DNA from: an uncultured Candidatus Melainabacteria bacterium
Lineage (GTDB): Bacteria > Cyanobacteriota > Vampirovibrionia > Gastranaerophilales > Gastranaerophilaceae
Length of the DNA stretch: 64,000 bases
Reading direction: 5' to 3'
Assembly (NCBI GenBank): GCA_934754775.1
Contig: CAKVIM010000002.1
Location: forward strand, 183,283 to 247,282
Below the pieces are notes generated by a model. That model saw only the letters and a program-made list of their open reading frames with translations. It searched no databases and was not told the origin of the DNA. Of the stretch, positions 41,602-50,471 are shown piece after piece. The position numbers and the translations under genes are program-made. Every line of letters starts with the position of its first letter. The stretch's first letter is position 1.

Positions 41602-42471
41602 ATGGGGATTAGAAGAGCTCTAATACTGGTTTTTACATTCATATTTTTGTGCTGTCCTTGTTTTGCAATAAAAATAGGGCTGCAAACTCATGTCAATAAA
41701 ACTTTTATCGGAGCTTCTACAAAAGCACAAATCATCAACTGCGACACCAACAAACTCATTTTTATTATGGATAAAATGAAAGGATACGAGTTCAAACCGT
41801 ATCGTGGAGTTATCGCAATAAAAGTTGATGGTGAGTGGAAAAAAATTAACGCAAGCAAAATTGTCATAAAGCCTGAACCTAACGGATTTATGAGCGTAAA
41901 ACGCAAATGGTACAGAGGACATTTCAAACTCATCAATGACGGGATGGGCTTAACGGTAATAAATGATCTTCCGCTTGAATTGTATCTGCAAGGTGTTGTG
42001 CCGTCTGAAATGCCATCAGGTTGGGAACACGAAGCTCACAAAGCACAAGCAATTGCGGCAAGAAGTTATGCTATTGCAAACCGTGGGAAGCGTGCAAAAT
42101 ACGGTTATGACCTAAAAGACACTCCGGAAGATCAAGCCTATGGCGGAGCAAGTGCAGAAAAATCAAATACCAATGATGCAGTAACTGAAACTGCCAACAT
42201 AGTTTTGGTTTGCCAAGGTAAAGTGGTGCCTGCCTATTATTCAGCTTCTGCCGGCGGACAAACAAATACAGGCGGGCAAGTTTGGTCAAGAGATTTGCCG
42301 TTTCTAAAATCAGTTCCATCTTACGATGACGGTATCAGAAAAAACGGACACGGAGTCGGAATGAGCCAATACGGGGCAAATAATCTTGCAAAAAGAGGAT
42401 ATAACGGCTACCAGATTTTGAAATATTTTTATGCAAACACAAAATTTGCAAGAATTAAAAACGAATACTAA
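41602..42471 (+). CDS. SpoIID/LytB-domain secreted protein
   Basis: The protein has about 289 residues. A hydrophobic signal peptide (RRALILVFTFIFLCCPCFA) is followed by the SpoIID domain: LELYLQGVVPSEMPSGW with the catalytic Glu, AIAARSYA, and the C-terminal HGVGMSQYGANNLAKRGY. SpoIID-type proteins are lytic transglycosylases acting on stripped peptidoglycan glycans. A TATAAT at 41587-41592 lies just upstream, so a short or leaderless transcript starting at this ATG is possible; ATG 41584 is an alternative start. Confidence 0.85.
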   Translation: MGIRRALILVFTFIFLCCPCFAIKIGLQTHVNKTFIGASTKAQIINCDTNKLIFIMDKMKGYEFKPYRGVIAIKVDGEWKKINASKIVIKPEPNGFMSVKRKWYRGHFKLINDGMGLTVINDLPLELYLQGVVPSEMPSGWEHEAHKAQAIAARSYAIANRGKRAKYGYDLKDTPEDQAYGGASAEKSNTNDAVTETANIVLVCQGKVVPAYYSASAGGQTNTGGQVWSRDLPFLKSVPSYDDGIRKNGHGVGMSQYGANNLAKRGYNGYQILKYFYANTKFARIKNEY

Positions 42472-42492
42472 CAATTAACGAAAGGCAAAAAA

Positions 42493-43461
42493 ATGAAAAC
42501 AGCACAAGTTTTTCAGGACAAAATAATTATAAAAGCAATGGATGATATGAAACTCGACAACCGAAAAGGTGCTGTGGTACAAGTTCTCGGATGCGGGCTT
42601 TGCGGTTCCGATATCGTCAAATTTAAGCACAAAATTGTACACGACGGTGCTGTTTTAGGTCATGAGATTGTTGCAAGGATTGTTGAAGTTAATTCTGATA
42701 CAGATTTCAAAATCGGAGATAAAATCGTTACATCACACCACATTCCGTGCGGAGAATGCAATTATTGCAAGCACGGGAATGTTTCTATGTGCGAACATTT
42801 CAAAAAAACAAACATCTTCCCGGGGGGATTTAGCGAATTGGTTTATGTTTCGGAAGAACACCTTAAAAATGTAGCGTATTTAGTTCCTGATAACATGACT
42901 GATGAAGAAATTTCTTTCTACGAACCGCTCGGCTGCTGCATTAGAGCAATCAAAAGATGCAATATTCTAAAAGATGACACTGCTTTAATTGTCGGATTAG
43001 GTTCAATCGGTTTGCTTATGGGGGAAGGCTTAAAGGCTCTCGGCTACAAAGTCTACGGATGTGACTTGATACCGGAAAGATTAGAACTTGCTAAAAAAAT
43101 GGGAATTGAGCCATTTGATTTTTCAAACGAAGTCGATGCGGTATTTATGACATCTGGAGCCGATAAAGCTATTGATACCGCCTTTAAAGCAGTACGTATG
43201 GGCGGAAAAATCCTTGTATTTTCAAGCACACCGCTAAGTAACGGATACCCAAATAACGAGATTTACTATAAAGAATTAACAGTAATGGGAAGCTATTCGC
43301 CTTCTCCAAAAGATTTGAAGGATTCGTTTGAATTATTGACAAGCAAAAAAGTTAACGTCAAAAATCTTACAACAGTTTACCCGCTCGATAAGATTCAACA
43401 AGCTTTTGACGACACGATATCAAACAAGATTTTTAAAGCATATATTAAGATTGCAGACTAA
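42493..43461 (+). CDS. Zinc-dependent alcohol dehydrogenase (MDR family)
   Basis: The protein has 322 residues. The catalytic zinc region GCGLCGSDIVKFKH and GHEIV, the four structural-zinc cysteines in CGECNYCKHGNVSMCE and the NAD site VGLGSIGLLMGEG place it among sorbitol/threonine-dehydrogenase-like MDR proteins. The substrate cannot be read from the sequence. It starts 21 bp after the SpoIID gene, with GAAAGG as ribosome site. Confidence 0.88.
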   Translation: MKTAQVFQDKIIIKAMDDMKLDNRKGAVVQVLGCGLCGSDIVKFKHKIVHDGAVLGHEIVARIVEVNSDTDFKIGDKIVTSHHIPCGECNYCKHGNVSMCEHFKKTNIFPGGFSELVYVSEEHLKNVAYLVPDNMTDEEISFYEPLGCCIRAIKRCNILKDDTALIVGLGSIGLLMGEGLKALGYKVYGCDLIPERLELAKKMGIEPFDFSNEVDAVFMTSGADKAIDTAFKAVRMGGKILVFSSTPLSNGYPNNEIYYKELTVMGSYSPSPKDLKDSFELLTSKKVNVKNLTTVYPLDKIQQAFDDTISNKIFKAYIKIAD

Positions 43462-43509
43462 CACCTTGACCACCGCAATATACACAAAGCTTCTCGCTTA
43501 AAGCGGTAA

Positions 43510-44385
43510 CTATTTCACGATTTCGAACTCGTCATTCCACTCGATTTCGCCGAATGGTTCTATTCCATGGTAATCATACACATTTTGGATAAATTGAGGG
43601 TTGAACAAACCTTTTTTACCCAAAATCTTGATTATATCAGGCAATAATTTTGTGCTACCTGCAATTGTACCCCCTGCTGAAGTCGCTTTTTCGCCATCAT
43701 AATAAATTTTTGAATCCGCAAAAACAGCCTCTTTTAAGTCACTATAAGTAATCGGTAATGCGTCGCTTATCAAAATAACTTTATCCGCAGGTTTTGCCTT
43801 AAAAAATAATTTTAAAGCATCATCGCTAACATGAATTCCATCCCCGATTATTTCCGCATAAACATTATCATTAACCATTGCAGAAAGTGCAGTAGAAACC
43901 CCTCTGTGAGTCACGCCGGACATAGCATTATATGTATGCGTTGCACCATCTACATCGCCCCAACCGACACAATGCCCCGCTTGAACTTTTACCCCTTGAA
44001 TTTTTAGATACTCAATCAAACCCTCATCCAATTCAGGAGCCAAAGTTATTATTTTGATAAACTCGTCTTCTATAAGTTTATAATTCTCGACCGTCAAAGC
44101 CAAACAGTGCTCAGGATTATGAATCCCCTTTTTTTCGGGATTAATAAAAATACCTTCCAAATGGATACCCAAAATCGCTTTGCAATCTTTTGCCGCAGCT
44201 TTTATAACTCGGATTTGTCTTTTTATATTCTCTACAGAATCAGTTACAAGTGTTGGAAAAAATCCGCCAATTCCAATCGAGCGAAGTTTTTGGGCAAGTT
44301 CCAAAATCTCTTCAGAAGTTGCTTTATTAAAATCGACTCCAAAGGCTCCATGCATATGTTGTTCAATAATTAATGGCGTTTTCAT
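43510..44385 (-). CDS. NagA-like N-acetylglucosamine-6-phosphate deacetylase, short form
   Basis: The protein has 291 residues against about 380 for NagA. The amidohydrolase metal and catalytic elements are kept: HMHG at the start, HLEGIF, AGHC, THTYNAMS and the aspartate in LISDALP. The N- and C-terminal beta-sandwich portions of NagA are missing, so only the TIM-barrel remains. It lies downstream of murE and could recycle amino sugars from peptidoglycan, which is inference. Confidence 0.8.
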   Translation of the reverse strand: MKTPLIIEQHMHGAFGVDFNKATSEEILELAQKLRSIGIGGFFPTLVTDSVENIKRQIRVIKAAAKDCKAILGIHLEGIFINPEKKGIHNPEHCLALTVENYKLIEDEFIKIITLAPELDEGLIEYLKIQGVKVQAGHCVGWGDVDGATHTYNAMSGVTHRGVSTALSAMVNDNVYAEIIGDGIHVSDDALKLFFKAKPADKVILISDALPITYSDLKEAVFADSKIYYDGEKATSAGGTIAGSTKLLPDIIKILGKKGLFNPQFIQNVYDYHGIEPFGEIEWNDEFEIVK

Positions 44386-44410
44386 TTTAATTACCTATCA
44401 TTTAAAAAGC

Positions 44411-45880
44411 TTATGCCTTGTCGTCCCCAAAAATTTCTCTCACTTTTTCTCTATCATCAAAATGAATTGTCTCGTTTGCCAAAATTTGGTAATTTTCGTG
44501 CCCTTTACCTGCAACAAGTACAACATCGTGAGAAGAAGCTAGCTTATATGCTTCTTTTATTGCAAGCTCTCTATCCGGCTCTACAACAACATCATTAACA
44601 CTTCTTAGCCCTGCTAAAATATCTGTGATAATTTGCTGCGGGTCTTCTGAACGTGGGTTGTCGCTGGTTACTATAATTTTATCCGCCAAGTCTTCCGCAA
44701 TTCTACCCATTTTAGGACGTTTTGTCGCATCTCTATCACCGCCACATCCGAATACACAAATCAATTTTCCGTCACTCGGAGTAATATCTCTTGCTGCCTT
44801 AAGCACATTTTCCAAACCGTCCGGAGTGTGGGCGTAATCAACAATTACAGTCGGCTGATTAATAATTATTTCAAATCTTCCTGCAACTCCGCCCAACTCT
44901 TCAAGAGTTTTGATTGAGTTTTCGATGTCCATGCCGGTTGCAAGAGCAGTCGTTAATGCAGCCAAAACATTATAAACAGAGAACATTCCGTTCATCTTCA
45001 AGTTAACTTTGTATTCTTTTCCCTTAATTAAACAAGTGAAAGATGCTCCGTCATGCTTGAACACAATATCTTTAGCCTGAACATCGGCAGGTTTATTCAC
45101 GCCATAAGTATACAAACTAACCGTCGGTGAAATTACCTCGATAAACTTATCTGCGTATTCATCATCTGCATTAATAACAGCAAAATCCCCGCTTACAAGC
45201 TCTTCAAACAAAAGAGCCTTTGCACGAAAATAATTATTCATCGTAATATGAAAATCTAAGTGGTCTTGAGTTAAGTTTGTAAACACCGCACCATTAAAGT
45301 CACAATAATCGACTCTGTGTTGAACCAATGAGTGCGAACTTACTTCCATAACAACATTTTTTATACATTTCGCATTAATGTCATAAAGTATTCTCTGCAA
45401 CTCAGGAGCTTGCGGAGTCGTATGTTTAGCGTCGTGATAACTGTCATCAGATGAAAATTTGTGTCCCAAAGTCCCAATCAACGCACATTGTTCGCCGTTC
45501 GCTTCATAAAGTTTTTGAATCAAATGTGTGACCGTAGTTTTACCGTTTGTCCCCGTAACCCCAATTAAATTAAGCTTCTTAGACGGAGATGCATAAAATA
45601 AATCTGCAATCCTTGCAATTATTTCTGAAGTATCTTCAACAACAATCTGAGGAGCATCAAGATTAAGTCGTCTTTCTACAATACAAACACAAGCACCGTT
45701 TGCAACAGCTTCATCAGCGTATTCGTGCCCGTCAACGTGTTCGCCTGTAAGACAAATAAATATGTCACCGGCTTGAGTCTTTTTAGAGTTATATGAGATT
45801 CCTCTTGCTTCAACTGAAAAATCATCAATATTTACCAACTCTATATAATTAATATTATCAACTAACGTTCTTAATTTCAT
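44411..45880 (-). CDS. murE: UDP-MurNAc-tripeptide synthetase MurE
   Basis: The protein has 489 residues. The ATP site GVTGTNGKTTV, the Mur-ligase EVSSH block and the C-terminal DNPRSEDP are all present. DNPR is the signature of enzymes adding meso-diaminopimelate, so a DAP-type peptidoglycan is expected. It follows ftsI in the classic dcw order with a 16-bp gap. Confidence 0.97.
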   Translation of the reverse strand: MKLRTLVDNINYIELVNIDDFSVEARGISYNSKKTQAGDIFICLTGEHVDGHEYADEAVANGACVCIVERRLNLDAPQIVVEDTSEIIARIADLFYASPSKKLNLIGVTGTNGKTTVTHLIQKLYEANGEQCALIGTLGHKFSSDDSYHDAKHTTPQAPELQRILYDINAKCIKNVVMEVSSHSLVQHRVDYCDFNGAVFTNLTQDHLDFHITMNNYFRAKALLFEELVSGDFAVINADDEYADKFIEVISPTVSLYTYGVNKPADVQAKDIVFKHDGASFTCLIKGKEYKVNLKMNGMFSVYNVLAALTTALATGMDIENSIKTLEELGGVAGRFEIIINQPTVIVDYAHTPDGLENVLKAARDITPSDGKLICVFGCGGDRDATKRPKMGRIAEDLADKIIVTSDNPRSEDPQQIITDILAGLRSVNDVVVEPDRELAIKEAYKLASSHDVVLVAGKGHENYQILANETIHFDDREKVREIFGDDKA

Positions 45881-45896
45881 TGTTCCTCCGTTATAA

Positions 45897-47618
45897 TTAC
45901 ATGCTTACGCTCTTGTCCGGCTGTAGATTTAAAATACGTGAAATTTGCGTAGAAATTTCTTTAAATATAGGAGCCGCAACCGTGTTTCCCCAAATTTCTC
46001 CACCTTGAGCAGAGTCTACTATAACATATATTAATACTTGCGGGTTGCTTGACGGCATATAACCTACAATTGACGTATACAAATTTCTTGTGTAACCACT
46101 ACCGTTTTCTTTCGGCTTAATTGAAGTACCTGTCTTAGCTGCGATATTATAGCTATCAGACTTAATCGGTGATTTACCACGATTAATACTTTCGGTTAAT
46201 AATTCCGTTACAACTCTTGCATGCTCAGGAGTCATAACTTGAACCTTCTTAATCTTGTTTTCTGCTTCTTCAGGAGAATATTTGATAACGTGCGGAGTCA
46301 CCCTTACGCCATCATTAGCCAGTGCTGAAACTGCTGAAACCATTTGAATAGCCGTTACAGAAGAACCATACCCGTAACCCATACTCGCCAAGTCAGATGC
46401 ATCCCATCTTGAAGGCGACTTAAGAAGCCCGACGGATTCCCCGGGAAGATCAATTCCGGTTTTATCACCAAAACCGAATTTTTTTAGCATTCCATAATAT
46501 TCGTATTTACCCATCATTTGAGCGATTACAACAGAAGCTACATTGCTTGAATGCTCGAATAAATAAACCAAATCAATCATCCCAGGATTTGGATGACGAT
46601 TATAGTCATAGTTCTTAATTGTCCACCAACCGACTTTTATCTTTCCTGTATCATTTATGCGAGAATATTTATTAATCTTGCCCAACTCAATTGCTGAAGC
46701 AACAGTAATTGTTTTAAATGTAGACCCCGGAGGAAAAATATCAGTCAAAGTCCAGTTTTTAATCTGAAAGCTTGATGCGTTTTTAAAATTGTTCGGATCA
46801 AAATACGGATAAACCGCATAAGCTAAAATTTCACCGTTTCTCGGGTTCATTACGATAACCGCACCACGATGAGCCTTAAATTTTTCTATAGACTTCATCA
46901 ACTCTTTTTCGCAAACGTGCTGAACCGCAGCATCAATAGTTAAAGTTACGTCACGGCCTTTAATCGGCTTTGTAGCTGCAACAGGGTCGGTTGAAATATT
47001 ATAAATAACTTTTCCCTTTGGTGTCATCTCGTAGTTAGAAGTTTTAGTAACACTTTCTAAAGTATCTTTTGCAGTCAGCTCAACACCAGAAGCTACATCA
47101 GCATCAAAGTTGTAATACCCTAAAACATGAGCAGCCAATGTTCCTTGAGGATACGTTCTTATGCTCTTTTTATCCATCGGAATTTCACGCAAATTTAATT
47201 TTGCTATCTCATCACGAGTATGTCTATCAACATTTTTCTTAATAGAAATAACAGAAACATTTTGACGCAATTTTTCAGTCAAATCAACTTGTGACATTTT
47301 CAAAATCGGAGCCAAAATTTTTGCCAATTCTTCCGGCGTATGCACGAAATCGGCTTTTCTTGCAAAAATATCATAATATACTGTGTCAGTAGCAAGCTTA
47401 ATTCCATTTCTGTCATAAATATTGCCACGCATAACAAAAGAACTTGCTCTGCGTTGGTTTTTTGCTTTCACACGAAAATGTCGTACATCAAGTACCTGAA
47501 CCGAGAAGAGGTAAATAATAAATAAAAATACTGCTATAACAAATCCCCACTGTAACCACAACAATCTATCAGCGAACATTTTATTTTTAATCTTTTGATT
47601 ATTATTACTTTCCCGCAT
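45897..47618 (-). CDS. ftsI: Peptidoglycan transpeptidase FtsI/PBP2 family
   Basis: The protein has 573 residues. One N-terminal membrane anchor (about 20-42) precedes the pedestal domain and the transpeptidase domain with STFK (PPGSTFKTI), SSN and KTGTS. It cross-links septal peptidoglycan. It leads the ftsI-murE-nagA-like operon. A GGGGAG ribosome site precedes the ATG. No PASTA domains are present. Confidence 0.93.
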   Translation of the reverse strand: MRESNNNQKIKNKMFADRLLWLQWGFVIAVFLFIIYLFSVQVLDVRHFRVKAKNQRRASSFVMRGNIYDRNGIKLATDTVYYDIFARKADFVHTPEELAKILAPILKMSQVDLTEKLRQNVSVISIKKNVDRHTRDEIAKLNLREIPMDKKSIRTYPQGTLAAHVLGYYNFDADVASGVELTAKDTLESVTKTSNYEMTPKGKVIYNISTDPVAATKPIKGRDVTLTIDAAVQHVCEKELMKSIEKFKAHRGAVIVMNPRNGEILAYAVYPYFDPNNFKNASSFQIKNWTLTDIFPPGSTFKTITVASAIELGKINKYSRINDTGKIKVGWWTIKNYDYNRHPNPGMIDLVYLFEHSSNVASVVIAQMMGKYEYYGMLKKFGFGDKTGIDLPGESVGLLKSPSRWDASDLASMGYGYGSSVTAIQMVSAVSALANDGVRVTPHVIKYSPEEAENKIKKVQVMTPEHARVVTELLTESINRGKSPIKSDSYNIAAKTGTSIKPKENGSGYTRNLYTSIVGYMPSSNPQVLIYVIVDSAQGGEIWGNTVAAPIFKEISTQISRILNLQPDKSVSM

Positions 47619-47918
47619 CTCTAACTCCCCGTGAAATTATCATAACATAATTACATGTTTTAATAAAGCACTAAAAAACCATGCCAAACACATGCCATTT
47701 AGTGTAAAAAATACACGATTTATACTTGCCCACATGGGCTATTTTAAGTGTATTTTTAACATTTTATCCTTCTATGCCCGTGCCTAGTGGATTTCACAAA
47801 AGTTAACAAAAAGATTAACAACCCCTTGACTTTTTTTTCGAGATGTTGCATAATGAAATTGTTGAATGAAGTGTAAATCAAACACTTAATTAACAGAAAG
47901 GTCACGTAGGTGATTAAA
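47619..47918. other. Divergent intergenic region with hairpins
   Basis: This 300-bp gap holds the ftsI promoter side and the promoter of the small gene at 47919. A GCCCACATGGGC palindrome lies inside a larger AAAATACAC/GTGTATTTT inverted arrangement (47707-47757). I see no additional gene in it. Confidence 0.5.
47826..47854 (+). promoter_or_regulatory. Promoter of the small tagged protein
   Basis: TTGACT (47826-47831), 17 bp and CATAAT (47849-47854) predict a start near 47861, giving a ~58-nt leader with a small AAGTGT/ACACTT hairpin. Confidence 0.65.
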
Positions 47919-48179
47919 ATGCAAATTAACAAAATTTCAAATATAAACTTTAGAGAAAATAATATCAGAAGAAACAGCGACTCTCAAAATGCAATCCTTA
48001 TGTTAAGAGACCCTAACGCATCAGTTAAGTTTCAACAAAACCAAGAATTCGCATTAAACGCAGACTCTGTTAACGCTAACCCTCTAAAAGCTCTAGGCTA
48101 TAAGTTATACAGAACATTCAATATGATTCGTGAAACCGAACAAAACCCTGAACAAAAACAATTGTCAGTTATAGCTTAG
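47919..48179 (+). CDS. Small protein of unknown function with MQINKI...NFRE N-terminus
   Basis: This is an 86-residue protein, polar and Asn/Gln-rich, with no membrane segment. The start MQINKISNINFREN closely follows the N-terminal pattern of the genes at 11579, 12944 and 27369. The ATG at 47919 has GTAGGTG as ribosome site; a GTG three codons earlier is less likely. It has its own promoter and a terminator, so it is a well-defined monocistronic unit despite its unknown role. Confidence 0.75.
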   Translation: MQINKISNINFRENNIRRNSDSQNAILMLRDPNASVKFQQNQEFALNADSVNANPLKALGYKLYRTFNMIRETEQNPEQKQLSVIA

Positions 48180-48221
48180 TTAACAAAGTAAATACTATAA
48201 TATAATACACACACATAATTT

Positions 48222-48244
48222 AGCGATAATTTTTAATTATCGCT
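48222..48244 (+). terminator. Terminator after the small tagged protein
   Basis: A 9-bp stem AGCGATAAT / ATTATCGCT with an A/T loop is followed by TTTTGC. Confidence 0.7.
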
Positions 48245-48306
48245 TTTGCTTTATTTACAGGAGTTTTAACTTGCACTAAGCCATTCGATTTTAACAAAAA
48301 GACCGA

Positions 48307-49119
48307 CTACAAGCTCAAATAATATTCTTTCATTAACTTTGCATCGTCCTCAATATTCGGACTTTCACACACAATAGCACCCTTAACGTCAAACGCCTTG
48401 AATGCTTTCAACAAATCTTTGTAATTGAAATCAGACTCTTCAAGATTCAAATGTTTTTTCTCGCCTTTTGCACCATAATCAATTCCCGCAATATGAGCAT
48501 GGAAATTATCCAAAGCAACCTGACCCAACTCTTGACCGATAGTTTCAAAAATTTGTGCAAACTCGTCATAAGTGTTAACTAAGCCGTTATATCTTGCATG
48601 CAAATGCGAAAAATCAACGCAAGGCAAGACCTGTTCAAACTCTTTAGACAATCTTACAATCTCAGCCAAATCGCCCCACTGCGTAGCCTTACCTGTTGTT
48701 TCCGGTCTAATCCAAATCTTGTTATTGGTTTTTGAAAGAGCATCCTGAATAACTCTAATCTGCTCAACAACTTGTTTATAAACTAATTCTGCTTCCATAC
48801 CCAAATAATAAGCCGCATGGAATGTGATACTATATCCGCCAAGTTCATTTGCAACTTCTGCAGTTTCAATAATTCTTTGAACACTCGCCTCAACTTTTTC
48901 TTCTTCTCTGGCGTTCAAATTTACGTAAAAAGGGGCATGTGCGGTTATAACTTTATTAGAATTTCCAACCGCTTCTCTGCTCTTATCGCTAATTCTAACG
49001 CCACGAACAAACTCAAGCTCCAATCCGTCAAGCCCCATTTCGTCCAAGACGCCAAATCCTTCTTCATAACCTTTCGCTCTCAAAGGCACGCCTGCAGTCA
49101 AAAAATTTAGTTTATCCAT
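48307..49119 (-). CDS. nfo: Endonuclease IV (AP endonuclease)
   Basis: The protein has 270 residues in the AP2Ec TIM-barrel fold: THAPFYVNL, RPETTGKATQWG with the metal Glu, CVDFSHLHAR with Asp and His ligands, and the C-terminal GEKKHLNL and ICESPN. It cuts DNA at abasic sites. The ATG at 49119 follows the formyltransferase stop by one base; a longer start would overlap it. Confidence 0.9.
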   Translation of the reverse strand: MDKLNFLTAGVPLRAKGYEEGFGVLDEMGLDGLELEFVRGVRISDKSREAVGNSNKVITAHAPFYVNLNAREEEKVEASVQRIIETAEVANELGGYSITFHAAYYLGMEAELVYKQVVEQIRVIQDALSKTNNKIWIRPETTGKATQWGDLAEIVRLSKEFEQVLPCVDFSHLHARYNGLVNTYDEFAQIFETIGQELGQVALDNFHAHIAGIDYGAKGEKKHLNLEESDFNYKDLLKAFKAFDVKGAIVCESPNIEDDAKLMKEYYLSL

Positions 49120-49120
49120 A

Positions 49121-50062
49121 TTACTTAAACTCTTCCCCAATCTTTGGATTTACAATCCTGATAAAGTCTTTGCTATCGCCCATAAAGAAGCTTCCAAACT
49201 GCATTACAGTCGGCACAATGAGTCCTTTAGAAGTAGCAATAAAGAATTTATCATCCTCAATTTTTGCGACAGTTCCTGCCGGATGCGGTACGCAAAATGC
49301 ATCAGACGCAACTTCTACCTTCATAATTTTCATCATGTTGCCACGGAAAGTCGTGCTTGCAAGAATAAACGGATTCAAAGCTCTTACAAAACGTTCAATC
49401 GCTTCAGCCGTATTATTATAGTTTATAAACAGCTCTCTTTCGCTCAGTCCTTTGCCTGATACAAAATCGCCCACAGGCTGTTTAATTCTCGGAAGCGGTT
49501 GATTTTCGTAAGCACGCAAAACTTGCAGCAAAAGCTCTATCCCGATAACGTTAAGTTCATTAAAAATCGTACCCATAGTTGCTTTTGAGTGGATATGATA
49601 AGGTTTTTGAGCAATAATATCACCGGTATCAAAGCTTTCATCCATAAAATGAATAGTTACACCGGTTTCTGTTTCACCATTCATAATAACTCTTGAATAC
49701 GGGTTTCCGCCTCTGTATTTCGGAAGCATTGAAGGATGAACATTTATAAAGCCGTCTTTAACTGACTCCAATAATATTTTAGGAATCTTATAATTGAAAG
49801 AACAAACAACCGCAGCGTCAATATTCAGCCCACGAATAGTTTCGATTAATTGCGGCTCATCAAGTTCGTCATAATCAACATAGTTCAATCTTCTGGAGTG
49901 GACAAAGTTTTTGAAATCATAATACATATTGTGGTCTTTTTTAGGCCCAAGCACGCCCACAATATTAACACCCGCCATCAAAAGCCCATCAAGCCCGATA
50001 TAAGCCATATCAGGGATACCAACAAAAAGAATTCGTTTTTTAAACAGCGTTCTGTTAAACAT
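49121..50062 (-). CDS. Formyltransferase (methionyl-tRNA formyltransferase-like)
   Basis: The protein has 313 residues. The formyl-transfer core INVHPSMLPKYRGGNPYSRVI and DTGDIIAQ contains the Asn-His-Asp catalytic set, followed by a C-terminal OB-like domain as in Fmt/ArnA. It could be the initiator-tRNA enzyme or a sugar N-formyltransferase; the N-terminal domain is unusually divergent. It overlaps the C_GCAxxG_C_C gene by one base. Confidence 0.8.
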   Translation of the reverse strand: MFNRTLFKKRILFVGIPDMAYIGLDGLLMAGVNIVGVLGPKKDHNMYYDFKNFVHSRRLNYVDYDELDEPQLIETIRGLNIDAAVVCSFNYKIPKILLESVKDGFINVHPSMLPKYRGGNPYSRVIMNGETETGVTIHFMDESFDTGDIIAQKPYHIHSKATMGTIFNELNVIGIELLLQVLRAYENQPLPRIKQPVGDFVSGKGLSERELFINYNNTAEAIERFVRALNPFILASTTFRGNMMKIMKVEVASDAFCVPHPAGTVAKIEDDKFFIATSKGLIVPTVMQFGSFFMGDSKDFIRIVNPKIGEEFK

Positions 50063-50436
50063 TAAACCTTAACCTTAATCATTTCTTCCAAAATCTTTGA
50101 ACAATCATCAACCATATTTGTGCAATGAGCTTTTCTCTCAGGAGAAGCCATATCCATACCTCTTGTCAAAACTCGGCAGCATGTAGCTTTGTGAGTTGCC
50201 ATAAAATTTTGGATAAATTCTCTTGCGGCTGCTCTTGCCATTTTGCGTCCCTTAACGTAACCCAAAACCATTTGAGAACCGGCTACAGCTCCGCAAAGAC
50301 AGCCCGAACCCATTCCACCGGAAAAAGATGTTGCAGCAGACAAAAACTCTTCTGGAACCAACCCTTTTTCTATTGCTTCCATTAAAATACTTTCCGAACA
50401 AGAATAACCTTGATTAAAATACTCTGCTGCTTTCAT
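50062..50436 (-). CDS. C_GCAxxG_C_C family redox protein
   Basis: The protein has 124 residues with the family's cysteine pattern: YSCSESIL, GSGCLCGAVAGSQM, ATCCRVL and later CTN and DDCSKIL. These proteins are thought to be redox or metal related, often near electron-transfer genes. It starts 35 bp after nuoN, on the same transcript. Confidence 0.85.
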   Translation of the reverse strand: MKAAEYFNQGYSCSESILMEAIEKGLVPEEFLSAATSFSGGMGSGCLCGAVAGSQMVLGYVKGRKMARAAAREFIQNFMATHKATCCRVLTRGMDMASPERKAHCTNMVDDCSKILEEMIKVKV

Positions 50437-50471
50437 TTTCCAATCCTCTTTATCTGATTATAACATAGTTT

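Noticed and set aside
49121-50062. Considered assigning the symbol fmt.
   Set aside because: The core fits, but sugar formyltransferases share it and the N-terminal part is divergent; no neighbouring def gene supports fmt.
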